A DNA stretch of 64,000 bases, taken from NCBI RefSeq assembly GCF_004798905.1, contig NZ_SDMO01000001.1, positions 558,001-622,000 on the forward strand, given 5' to 3'. Positions 15,630 to 24,709 of this stretch are shown here, piece after piece. The notes below the pieces were generated by a model, which ran no database searches, had not been told where the DNA came from, and saw only the letters and a program-made list of their open reading frames with translations. This stretch comes from Halomonas borealis (GTDB taxonomy: Bacteria > Pseudomonadota > Gammaproteobacteria > Pseudomonadales > Halomonadaceae). Position 1 is the first letter of the stretch; every line of letters starts with the position of its first letter. The position numbers and the translations under genes were made by a program.

Positions 15630-17384
15630 ATGGGCATGCCGGATGCAGGGAGAGTCGAGGGCCGCGGGGCACGGGGCGTGCTGCGCTTTTTGGGGCTGGT
15701 GGCGCTGGGCGGCGTGATCGGCGGCCTGGCGGCACTCGCCGCGGTGGGCTTCGTCGCGGCGGTGGTGTGGCTCAACGACCTGCTGCTGATCTCGCCGCGC
15801 GGGCGCATGATGTTCGCCCACCCCGAATGGCTGGCGTTGGCCACGGTGCTGGTGCCGAGCCTCGGCGGGCTGATCGTCGGGCAACTGCACCGCGCGATTC
15901 CCGAGGGCCGCCCCCACACCCCCACCGATGCCATCGCCGCCGTGCAGACCCGGCGTGGCCGGCTACCCTCCCGAGCCGGGTCGCTCTCCGCCCTCTCCGG
16001 CCTGGTATCGCTGGGCGCCGGCGCCTCGGTGGGACAGTACGGCCCGCTGGTGCACATGGGCGCGAGCCTCGGTTCGGCGGGCGCTCGGCTGCTGAGGCTG
16101 GGCCGCTCCGATGACAACATCACCATCGCCTGCGGCGTGGCGGCGGCCATCGCCACCGCCTTCAACGCACCGCTGGCCGGCATCGTCTTCGCCCACGAGG
16201 TGGTGCTGCGCCACTACGCGCTGCGCGCCTTCGCCCCGGTCGCCGCCGCCGCCCTGGTGGGCCACGTGATCGCCGCCCAGGTGCTGGAACGCGGCGCGCT
16301 GTTCCATGTCGTCGACCCGGCCATTCCCCGCCCCTGGGAGTTCGCCGCCTTCCTGGCCATCGGCGGGCTAGGCGCGCTGGTGGCCGGCGGCTACATGCAC
16401 GCCATCCTCGGCGTGGGGAGGCTGGCCAGCCGGCTGCCACTGGCCGCCCCGCTGCGCCCGGCGTTGGCCGGGGCGCTGCTCGGCGTGACCGCCCTGTGGG
16501 TGCCCGATATCCTCGGCATGGGCCAGGAGACGCTGCGTTTCGCCACCATCGCCGGCGCCTTCGGTAGCGTCGAGCTGGCGACGGTGATGGGGCTCAAGCT
16601 GGCCGCCACGGCGCTGTGCCTGGGCATGGGCTTCGGCGGCGGCGTGTTCAGCCCGGCGCTGGTGATCGGCACCCTCTTCGGCGCACTGTGCGGCACCCTG
16701 GTCGGCATGGCCGGTGGCGCCCAGGACACCTTCGTGTTCTATGCCATCTGCGGCATGGTGGCGGTCACCGCCCCGGTCATCGGCGCGCCGCTGACCAGCC
16801 TGCTGATCGTCTTCGAGCTCACCGGCAGCTATGCCCTGACCACCGCGGCGCTGGCCAGCGTGACCCTGGCGAGCCCCATCGCCGCCCAGTTGTTCGGCCG
16901 CTCGCTGTTCGATATCCAGCTGACGTCCCGCGGCCTGGACCTGTCCTCGGGGCGCAGCCGGGCGGTGCTGGAAGACGCGCGGCTCGCCGAGCTGCTGAGC
17001 GACGAAGGCGTGACCCTGGCCCCTGAACTATCGATCAATGCGGCCATCCACGCGCTGGGTCAGGCGGGCCACGGCGAGGCCTATCTGGTGGATGGTGCGG
17101 GGCGCTACCGGGGCAGCCTCACCCTGGCCGACCTGGCGGTGATGCAGGAGGACGGCCGAGGCGAGGCCACGCTGGCCGAGTGCCCGACCACACCGCGTCC
17201 GGTGCTGGGGCCCGAGGCCTCGATATGGAGCGCCATGCGCCGGCTACAGGAGGTCACCGGCGAGGCCATCGCCATCGTCGACGAACAGGACAGGTTCCTC
17301 GGCGTGGTGTTCGAGGCCAGCATCGCCCGGGCCTTCCTGCGCTACAGCGACGAACTGCGACGGGAGGAACATGGCACGGGTTGA
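15630..17384 (+). CDS. ClC-family chloride channel/transporter with CBS domains
   Basis: A 584-aa membrane protein: ClC core (about residues 20-430) followed by a C-terminal region with two CBS-like repeats (about 455-580; INAAIHALGQAG and IWSAMRRLQEVTGEAIAIVD). Family motifs include GFGGGVFSPALVIG. Where proton-coupled ClC exchangers have GREGP with the gating Glu, this protein reads GQYGP, with Tyr137 in the Glu position. That substitution usually argues against 2Cl-/H+ exchange and for a channel-like or differently gated protein. The ATG at 15630 precedes the first helix; the open frame upstream overlaps the mocR-type gene. Its 3' end overlaps the next gene by 14 bp. Confidence 0.9.
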   Translation: MGMPDAGRVEGRGARGVLRFLGLVALGGVIGGLAALAAVGFVAAVVWLNDLLLISPRGRMMFAHPEWLALATVLVPSLGGLIVGQLHRAIPEGRPHTPTDAIAAVQTRRGRLPSRAGSLSALSGLVSLGAGASVGQYGPLVHMGASLGSAGARLLRLGRSDDNITIACGVAAAIATAFNAPLAGIVFAHEVVLRHYALRAFAPVAAAALVGHVIAAQVLERGALFHVVDPAIPRPWEFAAFLAIGGLGALVAGGYMHAILGVGRLASRLPLAAPLRPALAGALLGVTALWVPDILGMGQETLRFATIAGAFGSVELATVMGLKLAATALCLGMGFGGGVFSPALVIGTLFGALCGTLVGMAGGAQDTFVFYAICGMVAVTAPVIGAPLTSLLIVFELTGSYALTTAALASVTLASPIAAQLFGRSLFDIQLTSRGLDLSSGRSRAVLEDARLAELLSDEGVTLAPELSINAAIHALGQAGHGEAYLVDGAGRYRGSLTLADLAVMQEDGRGEATLAECPTTPRPVLGPEASIWSAMRRLQEVTGEAIAIVDEQDRFLGVVFEASIARAFLRYSDELRREEHGTG

Positions 17385-18516
17385 GCGAGGACGAGGATGG
17401 CGGGCCCTGCTGCTGGCGCTGGCCCTCGGGGCCGGTGTGCCAGGCATGCTCGAGGCCGAGCCACTCGCCACACCGGCCGCCGAATCGCTGACGGTGCTGA
17501 GCTGGGGCGGCGCCTACGAGCGGGCTCAGCGCCGCGCGCTGTTCGCCCCCTTCAGTGAGGCCAGCGGCCTTGCGGTCACGGTCGAGCGCTACAACGGCGG
17601 CCTGGCGGCGTTGCGCCGCGCGGTGCAAGCGGGAAGCGTGCCCTGGGATGTGATCGACATGACCCGCAGCGAAGCCATGGCGGCCTGCCAGGAGGGCCTG
17701 CTCGAGCCGCTGCCGGAGGACCTTGCCGCCCCGGCGCCGGATGGCACGCCCGCCGGGCGCGACTTCCTCGAGGGCGCCTTCGGGGCATGCAGCCTGACCC
17801 ACTCGGTGTTCGCCACCGTGGTGGCCTATCGCACCGACGCCTTCCCCGGGCGGCGCCCCACCGAGATCGCCGACCTCTTCGACCAGCGCCGCTTCCCCGG
17901 CCCCCGGGCCCTGCAACGCACTCCCTCGGTGAACCTCGAATGGGCGCTGCTCGCCTACGACGTGCCCCGCGAGGAGCTGTATCGGTTGCTCAGCACCCGG
18001 CGCGGCCTGTCGCTGGCGCTCGCGCGGCTGGCTAGCCTGGAAAACCTGCGCTGGTGGGAGGCCGGCAACACGCCGGTCGAATGGCTGGTCGACGGCGAGG
18101 TGACGATGGCCTCGGGCTACAACGGACGCTTCTTCGATGCCATGGTCAACCGCGACGCACCGATCGCCATCCTCTGGGATGGCCAGGTACAGGAGCACGA
18201 GGTGTGGGCGATCCCGCGCCACGCCGCTCACCCCGAGGCGGCGCGCCGCTTCATCCGCTTCGCCACCGCCACCGAACGCCAGGCGGCGCTGACCCGCCAC
18301 ATCCCCTATGGCCCCTCACGCCACAGCGCCACCGAGCGCATCACCACCCACGCCGACAGCGGTGTCGACATGCGCCTGCATATCCCCACCCACCCGCTCA
18401 ATGCCCGGGGCGCTGTGACCAAGGACGAAGGCTGGTACGCGCAGACCCACGCGCGCATCGGAGAGCTCTTCCGTGGCGCACTGCTCGCCGAGGAGCCCTT
18501 ACCAGACGCGCCCTGA
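17371..18516 (+). CDS. Periplasmic ABC-type substrate-binding protein (polyamine-like)
   Basis: A 381-aa secreted protein with a hydrophobic signal segment (ALLLALALGAGVPGMLEAEP). The mature part starts with the PotD/PotF-type opening LTVLSWGGAYERAQRRALFA, typical of class-II binding proteins for spermidine, putrescine or related compounds. No ATPase or permease gene is adjacent. Instead it overlaps the end of the ClC gene by 14 bp, suggesting cotranscription with that gene. It may serve an ABC system encoded elsewhere or act in sensing. Length and fold motifs look intact. Confidence 0.84.
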   Translation: MARVERGRGWRALLLALALGAGVPGMLEAEPLATPAAESLTVLSWGGAYERAQRRALFAPFSEASGLAVTVERYNGGLAALRRAVQAGSVPWDVIDMTRSEAMAACQEGLLEPLPEDLAAPAPDGTPAGRDFLEGAFGACSLTHSVFATVVAYRTDAFPGRRPTEIADLFDQRRFPGPRALQRTPSVNLEWALLAYDVPREELYRLLSTRRGLSLALARLASLENLRWWEAGNTPVEWLVDGEVTMASGYNGRFFDAMVNRDAPIAILWDGQVQEHEVWAIPRHAAHPEAARRFIRFATATERQAALTRHIPYGPSRHSATERITTHADSGVDMRLHIPTHPLNARGAVTKDEGWYAQTHARIGELFRGALLAEEPLPDAP

Positions 18517-18585
18517 GGCCCCCGGGGTGTTGCCACGCGCCGTCCTCGCCTATCCTGAGCGCCCGCCACGTCAAGGGAGACCCGC

Positions 18586-19023
18586 ATGTTCTGGGACCAG
18601 CAGGAAATCCGCCTCGCCCCTCGCGAGCGGGGCTTTCACTCGATCACCGACGAGGTCAGCGGCGCCCTGCCCGGCCTTCCAGCGCTCGAGGTGGGGCTGC
18701 TGCACCTGCAGCTACTGCATACTTCGGCCTCACTGACCCTCAACGAGGACGCCGACCCGGACGTGCGACACGATCTGGATGCCTTCCTGCGCGACCTGGT
18801 GCCCGGCGATCTGCCCTATTTCCGGCATACCCTGGAGGGACCGGACGATATGCCCGCCCATGTGGCGGCCAGCCTGCTCGGCACCCAGCTGACCCTGGCG
18901 GTGCGTGACGGCCGCCTGGCGCTCGGCACCTGGCAAGGCCTGTGGCTCGGCGAGCATCGTGAACAGGGCGGCGGCCGGCGACTCATGGCCACCCTGAACG
19001 GGCGCCGCCGCGAGGGCCTTTGA
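18586..19023 (+). CDS. yjbQ: YjbQ family protein (UPF0047)
   Basis: A 145-aa member of the YjbQ/UPF0047 family, conserved across bacteria and archaea. The characteristic HTSASLTLNEDADPDVRHD block, MPAHVAASLLGTQLTLAV and TWQGLWLGEHR are all present, with conserved His and Asp residues forming the likely active site. The E. coli protein has weak thiamine-phosphate synthase activity, hence the common secondary annotation; the true role is unsettled. The ATG at 18586 follows AAGGGAGA. Confidence 0.92.
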   Translation: MFWDQQEIRLAPRERGFHSITDEVSGALPGLPALEVGLLHLQLLHTSASLTLNEDADPDVRHDLDAFLRDLVPGDLPYFRHTLEGPDDMPAHVAASLLGTQLTLAVRDGRLALGTWQGLWLGEHREQGGGRRLMATLNGRRREGL

Positions 19024-19028
19024 CGCCC

Positions 19029-20240
19029 TCACCCCGAGGCCGGCAGCGTCTCGATCAGCAGGTTGCGCGGGGTCAGCTCGCGGTCACAGAAGGTGCCCAG
19101 GCGCACGCGCTGGCCGGCCTCCACCAGCCGCCAGGCGCGGTCCAGTGCTAGCCACACCTCCAGCGGGCGCCGGTACAGGTGGCGCACCAGCTCGAGGCGC
19201 GTGACCTCGGCCTGGCGCCGCCAGCCTTCGGCCTCCCAGGCGAGCCAGTCCACGTCGGCCGGTAGCGCGACCGCCTTGCGCTCGGCCGCCCAGCGGCAGA
19301 ACCCGGCGAAGTCGGCAGGCAGCCGGCCGTAGGCGAGGCTCGGCACCGGCAGGTATTCATCGTGGCCGCGCACTTCGCGTTGCAGGCGGTCGAAGCCGAG
19401 CCGCCAGGCGTTGGCGCGACGTCGATGGCGGCGCACGCCCGGCGGCGCGGTCACCGTTTCCTGCACCGCCATGGACAGGTCCTCGCGGGTCAACTCCAGC
19501 CCATGCTCGGCCATCAGCGAGCGTCCGCGCCGCGACAGCGCGTGATACTCGTCGGCCGCGGTACGCTGGTAACAGCAAGGGGCAAGCGTGACCGCCGCCC
19601 CGCTGGCGGCGGCCAGCTCGAGCAGGCGGCCGTGCAAATCGCCGCAGGCATGCAGCGCGGCCACCCGGCGCCCCGGCGCCAGCCATTCAGCGGCATCGTC
19701 GGCCAGCACATCCTGGCGATGCAGCCGCACCGGCTGAGCCTGACCGTCGGCCAGCGCCTGGCCCGACTCGCACAGCGAGGCCTGCCATTCCAGGCCGCTG
19801 ACCGCTCGGCCGTGCCAACGGGCCAGGGTCCGCGAGAGGTGTCCCTTGCCCGCGCACCATTCCACGAGGTGTTCCTCATGCACCCGGGGCACGCAGCCGG
19901 CGAAGGCCTGGATCTGGCGCCACTTGCGCGCGCCGATGCCCTCGCCCCAGGCCGCGGGCAGCTCGACGCCGCCGGTGGCGAGCCTGGGCAGGTCGACGGC
20001 CGCGGCCAGCTCGGCCACCGGCAGCCAGGCGGAAAGCGGCGAATCCTCGAAGGGGGCATCCTGAAGCCGCGCCGCCGCGTCATCGGGCAGCGCCAGCAGC
20101 GCCTCGGCGAGCCCTGGGGCGGCATCGCCCCAGGGAGCGCCACGCCGCTGGAAGGGCAACGGGCGCCACAGCCCCTGCCCTTCCGCCAACTGCCGGGTCA
20201 GCGTCGTGAAGCGGGCCGCCAGGGTCGGCTCAGATGGCAT
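19029..20240 (-). CDS. SAM-dependent methyltransferase-like protein
   Basis: A 403-aa protein with a Rossmann-type methyltransferase core in the middle: glycine motif VEWCAGKGHLSRTLARW near residue 125, acidic end of strand 2 in VSGLEWQASLCESGQ, and VAALHACGDLHGRL then TLAPCCYQRT. The ACGD and CCYQ pattern resembles the GSTCD-type family of putative methyltransferases. The substrate is unknown. Its ATG overlaps the end of the DUF523/DUF1722 gene by 11 bp, so the two are coupled. Confidence 0.8.
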   Translation of the reverse strand: MPSEPTLAARFTTLTRQLAEGQGLWRPLPFQRRGAPWGDAAPGLAEALLALPDDAAARLQDAPFEDSPLSAWLPVAELAAAVDLPRLATGGVELPAAWGEGIGARKWRQIQAFAGCVPRVHEEHLVEWCAGKGHLSRTLARWHGRAVSGLEWQASLCESGQALADGQAQPVRLHRQDVLADDAAEWLAPGRRVAALHACGDLHGRLLELAAASGAAVTLAPCCYQRTAADEYHALSRRGRSLMAEHGLELTREDLSMAVQETVTAPPGVRRHRRRANAWRLGFDRLQREVRGHDEYLPVPSLAYGRLPADFAGFCRWAAERKAVALPADVDWLAWEAEGWRRQAEVTRLELVRHLYRRPLEVWLALDRAWRLVEAGQRVRLGTFCDRELTPRNLLIETLPASG

Positions 20241-21192
20241 TGCGCAGCCCTAGCTCATAGGGGTGCGGGTCGAGATAGGATTGGGCGCGAATATACGCGG
20301 AGCCATGGCGCTTGAGGTAGTGATTGAGCAGGCGCATGGGGACCGCCAGCGGCACCTGCTGAAGGCGATATTCCTCCACCGCGGCCAGCAGGTCCTGGCG
20401 AGTCTCGCCGTCCAGCGCGTGCTTGAGATAGCCCATCACGTGCATCAGCGCGTTGCTGTGCGACTTGCGCGTGGCCGGCCGCGACAGCGCCGCCATGAAG
20501 CCTTGCAGGTAGTGAGCCATGGCCTCATCCAGCGGCACCCGATGCGCCTCCCCCAGGTAGCGGCCCAGTTCACGGTAGGTCTCGACCCGGTGCGCCATCA
20601 GCAGGAACTTCTGGCGGCTGTGGAACTGCAGCAGGGCATGGTGGCTGGGGTCGGGCTCGACGTTGCGCTTCCAGTCGTCGAGCGCATAGACACGGGTGAT
20701 GAAGTTCTCGCGCAGCACCGGGTCGTTGAGCCGCGCCTCTTCCTCCAGCGGCAGCTCCGGCAAGGCCCGGCGCAGGATGCGCACGAAGGCGCCGGAGTCG
20801 GCATGGCTGGGCATGCCGTTGGGATGGTAGACCTTGACCCGTTCGAGCCCGCAGCTGGGCGAGCCCTTCATCAGGATGAAGCCGCGCAGGTGGCGATGCG
20901 CCTCGCCGAAGGTCTCGCTCACCTCCTCCAGGCGCTCGGTGACATCCAGCGACTCATCGACGCTGCCCTTGAGACGAGGCGTCTCGCCGGCCTTGCCGAC
21001 CAGGCGGATCGGCTCGCGAGGCACGCCCAGGCCCGCGGCCAGCTCGGGGCAGAAGGGCTCGAGCGCGAAGCGCTCCGAGAGCACCTGAAGGCAGTAGCGC
21101 GAGCGCTTGTGGCCGCCGTTGTAGCGCACTTCCTGGCCGGTCAGGCAGGCGCTGATACCGACCGGGATCCCCTCTTGCGGCTGCGACGTCAT
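20230..21192 (-). CDS. DUF523-DUF1722 protein (YbgA type)
   Basis: A 320-aa fusion. The N-terminal DUF523 domain (about 1-150) has GISACLTGQEVRYNGGHKR and the Cys-containing FILMKGSPSCGLERVKVY. The C-terminal DUF1722/YbgA domain (about 180-310) has FHSRQKFLLMAHRVETYREL and VMGYLKHALDGETRQDLL. In other proteobacteria such genes flank DNA photolyase, and a role in light or DNA-damage responses is suspected but unproved. No photolyase is in this window. I begin at the ATG at 21192, where the family's N-terminus starts. Confidence 0.88.
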   Translation of the reverse strand: MTSQPQEGIPVGISACLTGQEVRYNGGHKRSRYCLQVLSERFALEPFCPELAAGLGVPREPIRLVGKAGETPRLKGSVDESLDVTERLEEVSETFGEAHRHLRGFILMKGSPSCGLERVKVYHPNGMPSHADSGAFVRILRRALPELPLEEEARLNDPVLRENFITRVYALDDWKRNVEPDPSHHALLQFHSRQKFLLMAHRVETYRELGRYLGEAHRVPLDEAMAHYLQGFMAALSRPATRKSHSNALMHVMGYLKHALDGETRQDLLAAVEEYRLQQVPLAVPMRLLNHYLKRHGSAYIRAQSYLDPHPYELGLRNAI

Positions 21193-21283
21193 GGCGAGGT
21201 TCCTCGACCCTGAAATGGATGCATCAAGTGATGAGCACAGGATAACGCCGTACGGCGACGCTCGCGAGATGGGGCGGCCACGC

Positions 21284-22084
21284 TCAGGCGCGCGTCTCAC
21301 GATGCTGGAAGAGCATGAACTGGCGGAACAGTTCGGCCTGGCTGCCGATGTTGAGCTTGGCATAGAGCCGCTTGCGATGGTTCTTCAGGGTGCCATGGGT
21401 GATCCCCAGTTCCCTGGCCATTTCCGGCCCGGTATGGCCACGCAGGATCAGCCAGGCGACCTGGCGCTCGCGTTCGCTGAGGCAGTCCTGCCCGAAGCTT
21501 TCGAGCAGCGTCGGCGACTCGTGGGGCGCCGGCAGGTGCAGGCTGCTAGCGAGCCAGAACTGACGAATCAACGCCTCCAGCAGCGGAAACAGATACGCTA
21601 GGGTGGCCATGAGCTCGACCTGGCCGGTGGCGTGATGTCGGCGATAGAAGCCGAAGGACAGCGACAGGCATTCGCCCTGCCCCAGCGGGAAGAAGGCCGT
21701 GGCCTCATCGTAGAGGCCGAGGTCGCGGTAGTAGGTGGCGAAGTAGTCACTGTGGCGAAAACCGGCCGGGGCCAGCTCGTCCAGGGTCCAGAGCCCGGCC
21801 TGCGGCGTCGTCTGCCAGTGGCGATAGAAGGGATCGAGCAGGTACATGCGTTCGACGTAGGGCACCAGCACGCGCCGCTCCAGCTCGGCGGACAAGTTGT
21901 CGGCCAGCACCGTGGGTCGCCCGCCACGGGGAAAGTGGAAGACCGCGTGACTGATATCGGGGAAGTAAGCTTCCAGCGCCTTGCCGAGCCCCTCCAGGAA
22001 CTCGGGCGAGCGCACCTGATCCGCCAGCCGGGCCACCGGGGCCAGGCTGGCGGGAGCTCGGGTATCGCAGGCGGCCGGGGCCAT
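21284..22084 (-). CDS. LuxR-family transcriptional regulator
   Basis: A 266-aa regulator. The C-terminal LuxR helix-turn-helix (about residues 200-262) reads LSERERQVAWLILRGHTGPE followed by MARELGITHGTLKNHRKRLY. The N-terminal domain (about 20-190) has no recognisable autoinducer or receiver motif, though it contains an FHFPRGGRPTVLADNLS stretch. It lies 52 bp downstream of the deacetylase-like gene on the same strand and probably regulates the deacetylase/NhaC-like pair. Its ligand is unknown. Confidence 0.85.
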   Translation of the reverse strand: MAPAACDTRAPASLAPVARLADQVRSPEFLEGLGKALEAYFPDISHAVFHFPRGGRPTVLADNLSAELERRVLVPYVERMYLLDPFYRHWQTTPQAGLWTLDELAPAGFRHSDYFATYYRDLGLYDEATAFFPLGQGECLSLSFGFYRRHHATGQVELMATLAYLFPLLEALIRQFWLASSLHLPAPHESPTLLESFGQDCLSERERQVAWLILRGHTGPEMARELGITHGTLKNHRKRLYAKLNIGSQAELFRQFMLFQHRETRA

Positions 22085-22136
22085 TGTCGTTCCCTCATGG
22101 GTAGTGGGTCGGCGTCACCGCCGACAGGCTTCCAGC

Positions 22137-23240
22137 CTAACCGATCTCCTCGAGCATGGCAGCGGCCCGCTCGATCAACGCCGCCTGGTGCGGCTGCAGG
22201 GACTGCTGCCCCCACTGGGCGATCTCCGCCGCGGCCGGATCCTCGGCGGCGATGGTGCTGTCCGCCAACGCCTGGATCACCGCGTGGCCGCAGAACGGGA
22301 CATAGCCCTGGGAATAGCCGCCTTCGTGGACCATCACCAGGCGCCCTCCGCAAAGGTCGCCGGCGGCGTCCACCAGCATCCGTGTCATGCGCCCGAAGGT
22401 GGTGCTGTCGAGCAGCATGCAGCCCAGCGGGTCCAGCGCCGCGGCGTCATAGCCGCAGGCCACCACGATCAGCTCGGGCCGGAAGCGTTCCAGCGCCGGC
22501 AGCACCACCCGCTCCATGCAGGCCAGATAGGCACCGATCCCGCTCCCGGCCGGCAGCGGCACGTTGAGGTTGTAGCCGTACCCGGCGCCCTCGCCCCGTT
22601 CCTCCAGGGAACCGCTGCCCAGCGGGTAGTTGTTGTCGTGGTGCAGCGACAGGGTCAGCACCTCGTCGCTGTCCCAGAACGCCCGCTGGGTGCCGTTGCC
22701 GTGATGGACGTCCCAGTCGATCACCGCCACGCGACCCAGGCCATGCCGTGCCTGCATGGCCTTGACCGCCACCGGGATGTTGCCCAGCAGGCAGAAGCCT
22801 CGCCCACGGTCGGGCTCGGCATGGTGGCCCGGCGGGCGGCACAGCGCGTAGGCGTTGTCGCAGTCCCCGCGCAGCACCGCCTCCATGGCCGCGATCGCCT
22901 GGCCGGCGGAGCGCCGCGCGATCGCATAGCTGTCGCGGCCCACCGGCGCGCACTCGCCGGCCTCGCCGTGACCGAGCTCGCTCATCTCGGCGAGCCGCGC
23001 CAGGTAGTCGCGGGTGTGGAAACGCCGCAGGTCGGCCTCCTCGGCCGGCGCGCCCTTCAGGGACACCAGCTCGTCGACCAGGCCGGTCATCTCCACCAGG
23101 TTACGCAGCCGACGCTTGGTCTCGGGGTGCTCGGCGGCGCCCGCCGGCTGGACGTGTCCGCCGGGGGCGGGAAAGACCGAACAGGGCCCACCGTCATGCC
23201 ACATGCAGTGTTCGTGAAACGCAAAACCGGTACGACGCAT
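22137..23240 (-). CDS. Histone-deacetylase-like amidohydrolase
   Basis: A 367-aa zinc amidohydrolase of the HDAC/acetylpolyamine-amidohydrolase superfamily. Active-site residues are visible: RPPGHHAEPDRGRGFC (His139, His140), the zinc ligands of WDVHHGNGTQ (Asp177, His179) and GYDAAALDPLG (Asp265). Bacterial members deacetylate acetylpolyamines or other N-acyl amines; the substrate is not defined here. The ATG at 23240 lies 14 bp after the NhaC-like gene stop, so the two form an operon. This suggests that the transporter brings in, or removes, the substrate or product. Confidence 0.9.
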   Translation of the reverse strand: MRRTGFAFHEHCMWHDGGPCSVFPAPGGHVQPAGAAEHPETKRRLRNLVEMTGLVDELVSLKGAPAEEADLRRFHTRDYLARLAEMSELGHGEAGECAPVGRDSYAIARRSAGQAIAAMEAVLRGDCDNAYALCRPPGHHAEPDRGRGFCLLGNIPVAVKAMQARHGLGRVAVIDWDVHHGNGTQRAFWDSDEVLTLSLHHDNNYPLGSGSLEERGEGAGYGYNLNVPLPAGSGIGAYLACMERVVLPALERFRPELIVVACGYDAAALDPLGCMLLDSTTFGRMTRMLVDAAGDLCGGRLVMVHEGGYSQGYVPFCGHAVIQALADSTIAAEDPAAAEIAQWGQQSLQPHQAALIERAAAMLEEIG

Positions 23241-23254
23241 CGTCTCGTCCTCAT

Positions 23255-24709
23255 TCAGGCCAGCAGGAAATAGGCCAGGGCACTGATCAGCGCCGCCAGC
23301 AGCACATAGGGGAGTTGGGTCAGGGCATGCTGGATCGGCGAGATGCCGCAGCCACGCGCGCTGAGCACCGTGGAGTCGCCGAAGAAGCAGGCATGGGAGC
23401 CGAAGGCCCCGGCGGAAATCATCGCCCCCAGGGTGAGCGGCAGGGAGGCATCGGTCGCCTGGGCGATGGGAATGACGATGGGAAAGGCGATGGCATAGAC
23501 GCCCCAGAACGAGCCGGTGGCGAAGGCCAGCGCGGCCAGCAACAGGAAGGTCACCCCGGGCAGCCAGCTGCCACGCATCACCGGTTCCACCCAGGCGACC
23601 AGGGTCTCGGTGAGCCCCAGGCTCTGGTTGACCGATTGCAGCATGAAGGCGGCGAAGACGATGCCCAGCGGCAGCAGCATCTGTTGGAAGCCCGCCAGCA
23701 GCTCGTCGAACAGCCGGTCGAGCGGTGCGATGTCCTGAGCGATGTAGAGCCCCAGGGTGGCCAGCAGCGCGAAGCCGACCCCGATCAAGGCATCGATATC
23801 GAACCACCAGGTCGCCAGCAGCAGGCTGGCCACCGGCAGCACGAAGTTAACCAGCCGCGGCGGCCGACCGGTCTGGCACTCGCCGTCGTCGCTCGCCCGT
23901 TCATGATCGCGCGCCTCGTCGCCGGCTTCGGCGGCCTTCATCCGTCCGATCGCGGGAACGATGCCCGAGGCCACCAGCAGGACCAGCGCCAGGGCCACCC
24001 AGGGGTAGATCAGGTAGGGCACCAGCCCGAGATAGTAGCCGAATCCCTGGCCGGCCTCGGCCAGCTGGTGGCTCTCCAGCAGCCCCGCCAGGTAGATCGC
24101 CCAGGTGGAAAAGGGAATCAGCAGGCAGATCGGCGCCGCCGTGGAATCGACGATATAGGCCAGCATTGAGCGCGAGAGGCCCAGGCGGTCGAACAGGCGC
24201 TTCATGGCCGCCGAGACCGTCATCGCGTTCAGGTAATCATCGATGAAGATCAGCACCCCGAGGCCCGTCGCGCCGAGCATGGCGGAGCGCCGCCCCTTGA
24301 GGTAGCGACCGGCGCTGAGGCTGAAGGCCTCGGTGCCGCGGGCGAACTGCAACAGCCCGATCAAGCTGCCCAACAGGCCGCAGACCAGGATGATCCAACC
24401 CATGGTCGGATCCCGCATCACCTCGAGGCCGGACACCGCCATGTCCTGCACCGCCGTGGTCGGCGAGAGGATCATAAAGCCGCTGAGACACCCCGCCAGC
24501 AGCGCCTCCAGGGTGCGGCGCGTGAGCAGCGCCATGCCGATCACCACCAGGGTGGGCAGCAGCACGTAGAGGCCGTAGGTCGAGCCGTCCACCAGCAGAT
24601 GGCCACTCAGGCTCGCGGCCACCACGGCCGCCAGCAGCACCAGGCCGCGGCGCAGCCGATGTTCGCCCCCCAGGCCATGGGCGCGTGGGTAGTGCGTCGA
24701 TTCATCCAT
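23255..24709 (-). CDS. NhaC-family Na+/H+ antiporter-like transporter
   Basis: A 484-aa inner-membrane protein with about 11-12 transmembrane segments in the NhaC/IT superfamily. It shows GVLIFIDDYLNAMTVSAAMK, DSTAAPICLLIPFSTW and GAFGSHACFFGDSTVLSARG. Members annotated as sodium/proton antiporters also include organic-anion or amino-acid exchangers, so ion specificity is open. Of the two near ATGs (24715, 24709) the second has a better spaced AGGGG. An acidic, charged central loop (EAGDEARDHERASDDGE) separates the halves. Cotranscription with the HDAC-like gene suggests an organic substrate. Confidence 0.85.
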   Translation of the reverse strand: MDESTHYPRAHGLGGEHRLRRGLVLLAAVVAASLSGHLLVDGSTYGLYVLLPTLVVIGMALLTRRTLEALLAGCLSGFMILSPTTAVQDMAVSGLEVMRDPTMGWIILVCGLLGSLIGLLQFARGTEAFSLSAGRYLKGRRSAMLGATGLGVLIFIDDYLNAMTVSAAMKRLFDRLGLSRSMLAYIVDSTAAPICLLIPFSTWAIYLAGLLESHQLAEAGQGFGYYLGLVPYLIYPWVALALVLLVASGIVPAIGRMKAAEAGDEARDHERASDDGECQTGRPPRLVNFVLPVASLLLATWWFDIDALIGVGFALLATLGLYIAQDIAPLDRLFDELLAGFQQMLLPLGIVFAAFMLQSVNQSLGLTETLVAWVEPVMRGSWLPGVTFLLLAALAFATGSFWGVYAIAFPIVIPIAQATDASLPLTLGAMISAGAFGSHACFFGDSTVLSARGCGISPIQHALTQLPYVLLAALISALAYFLLA

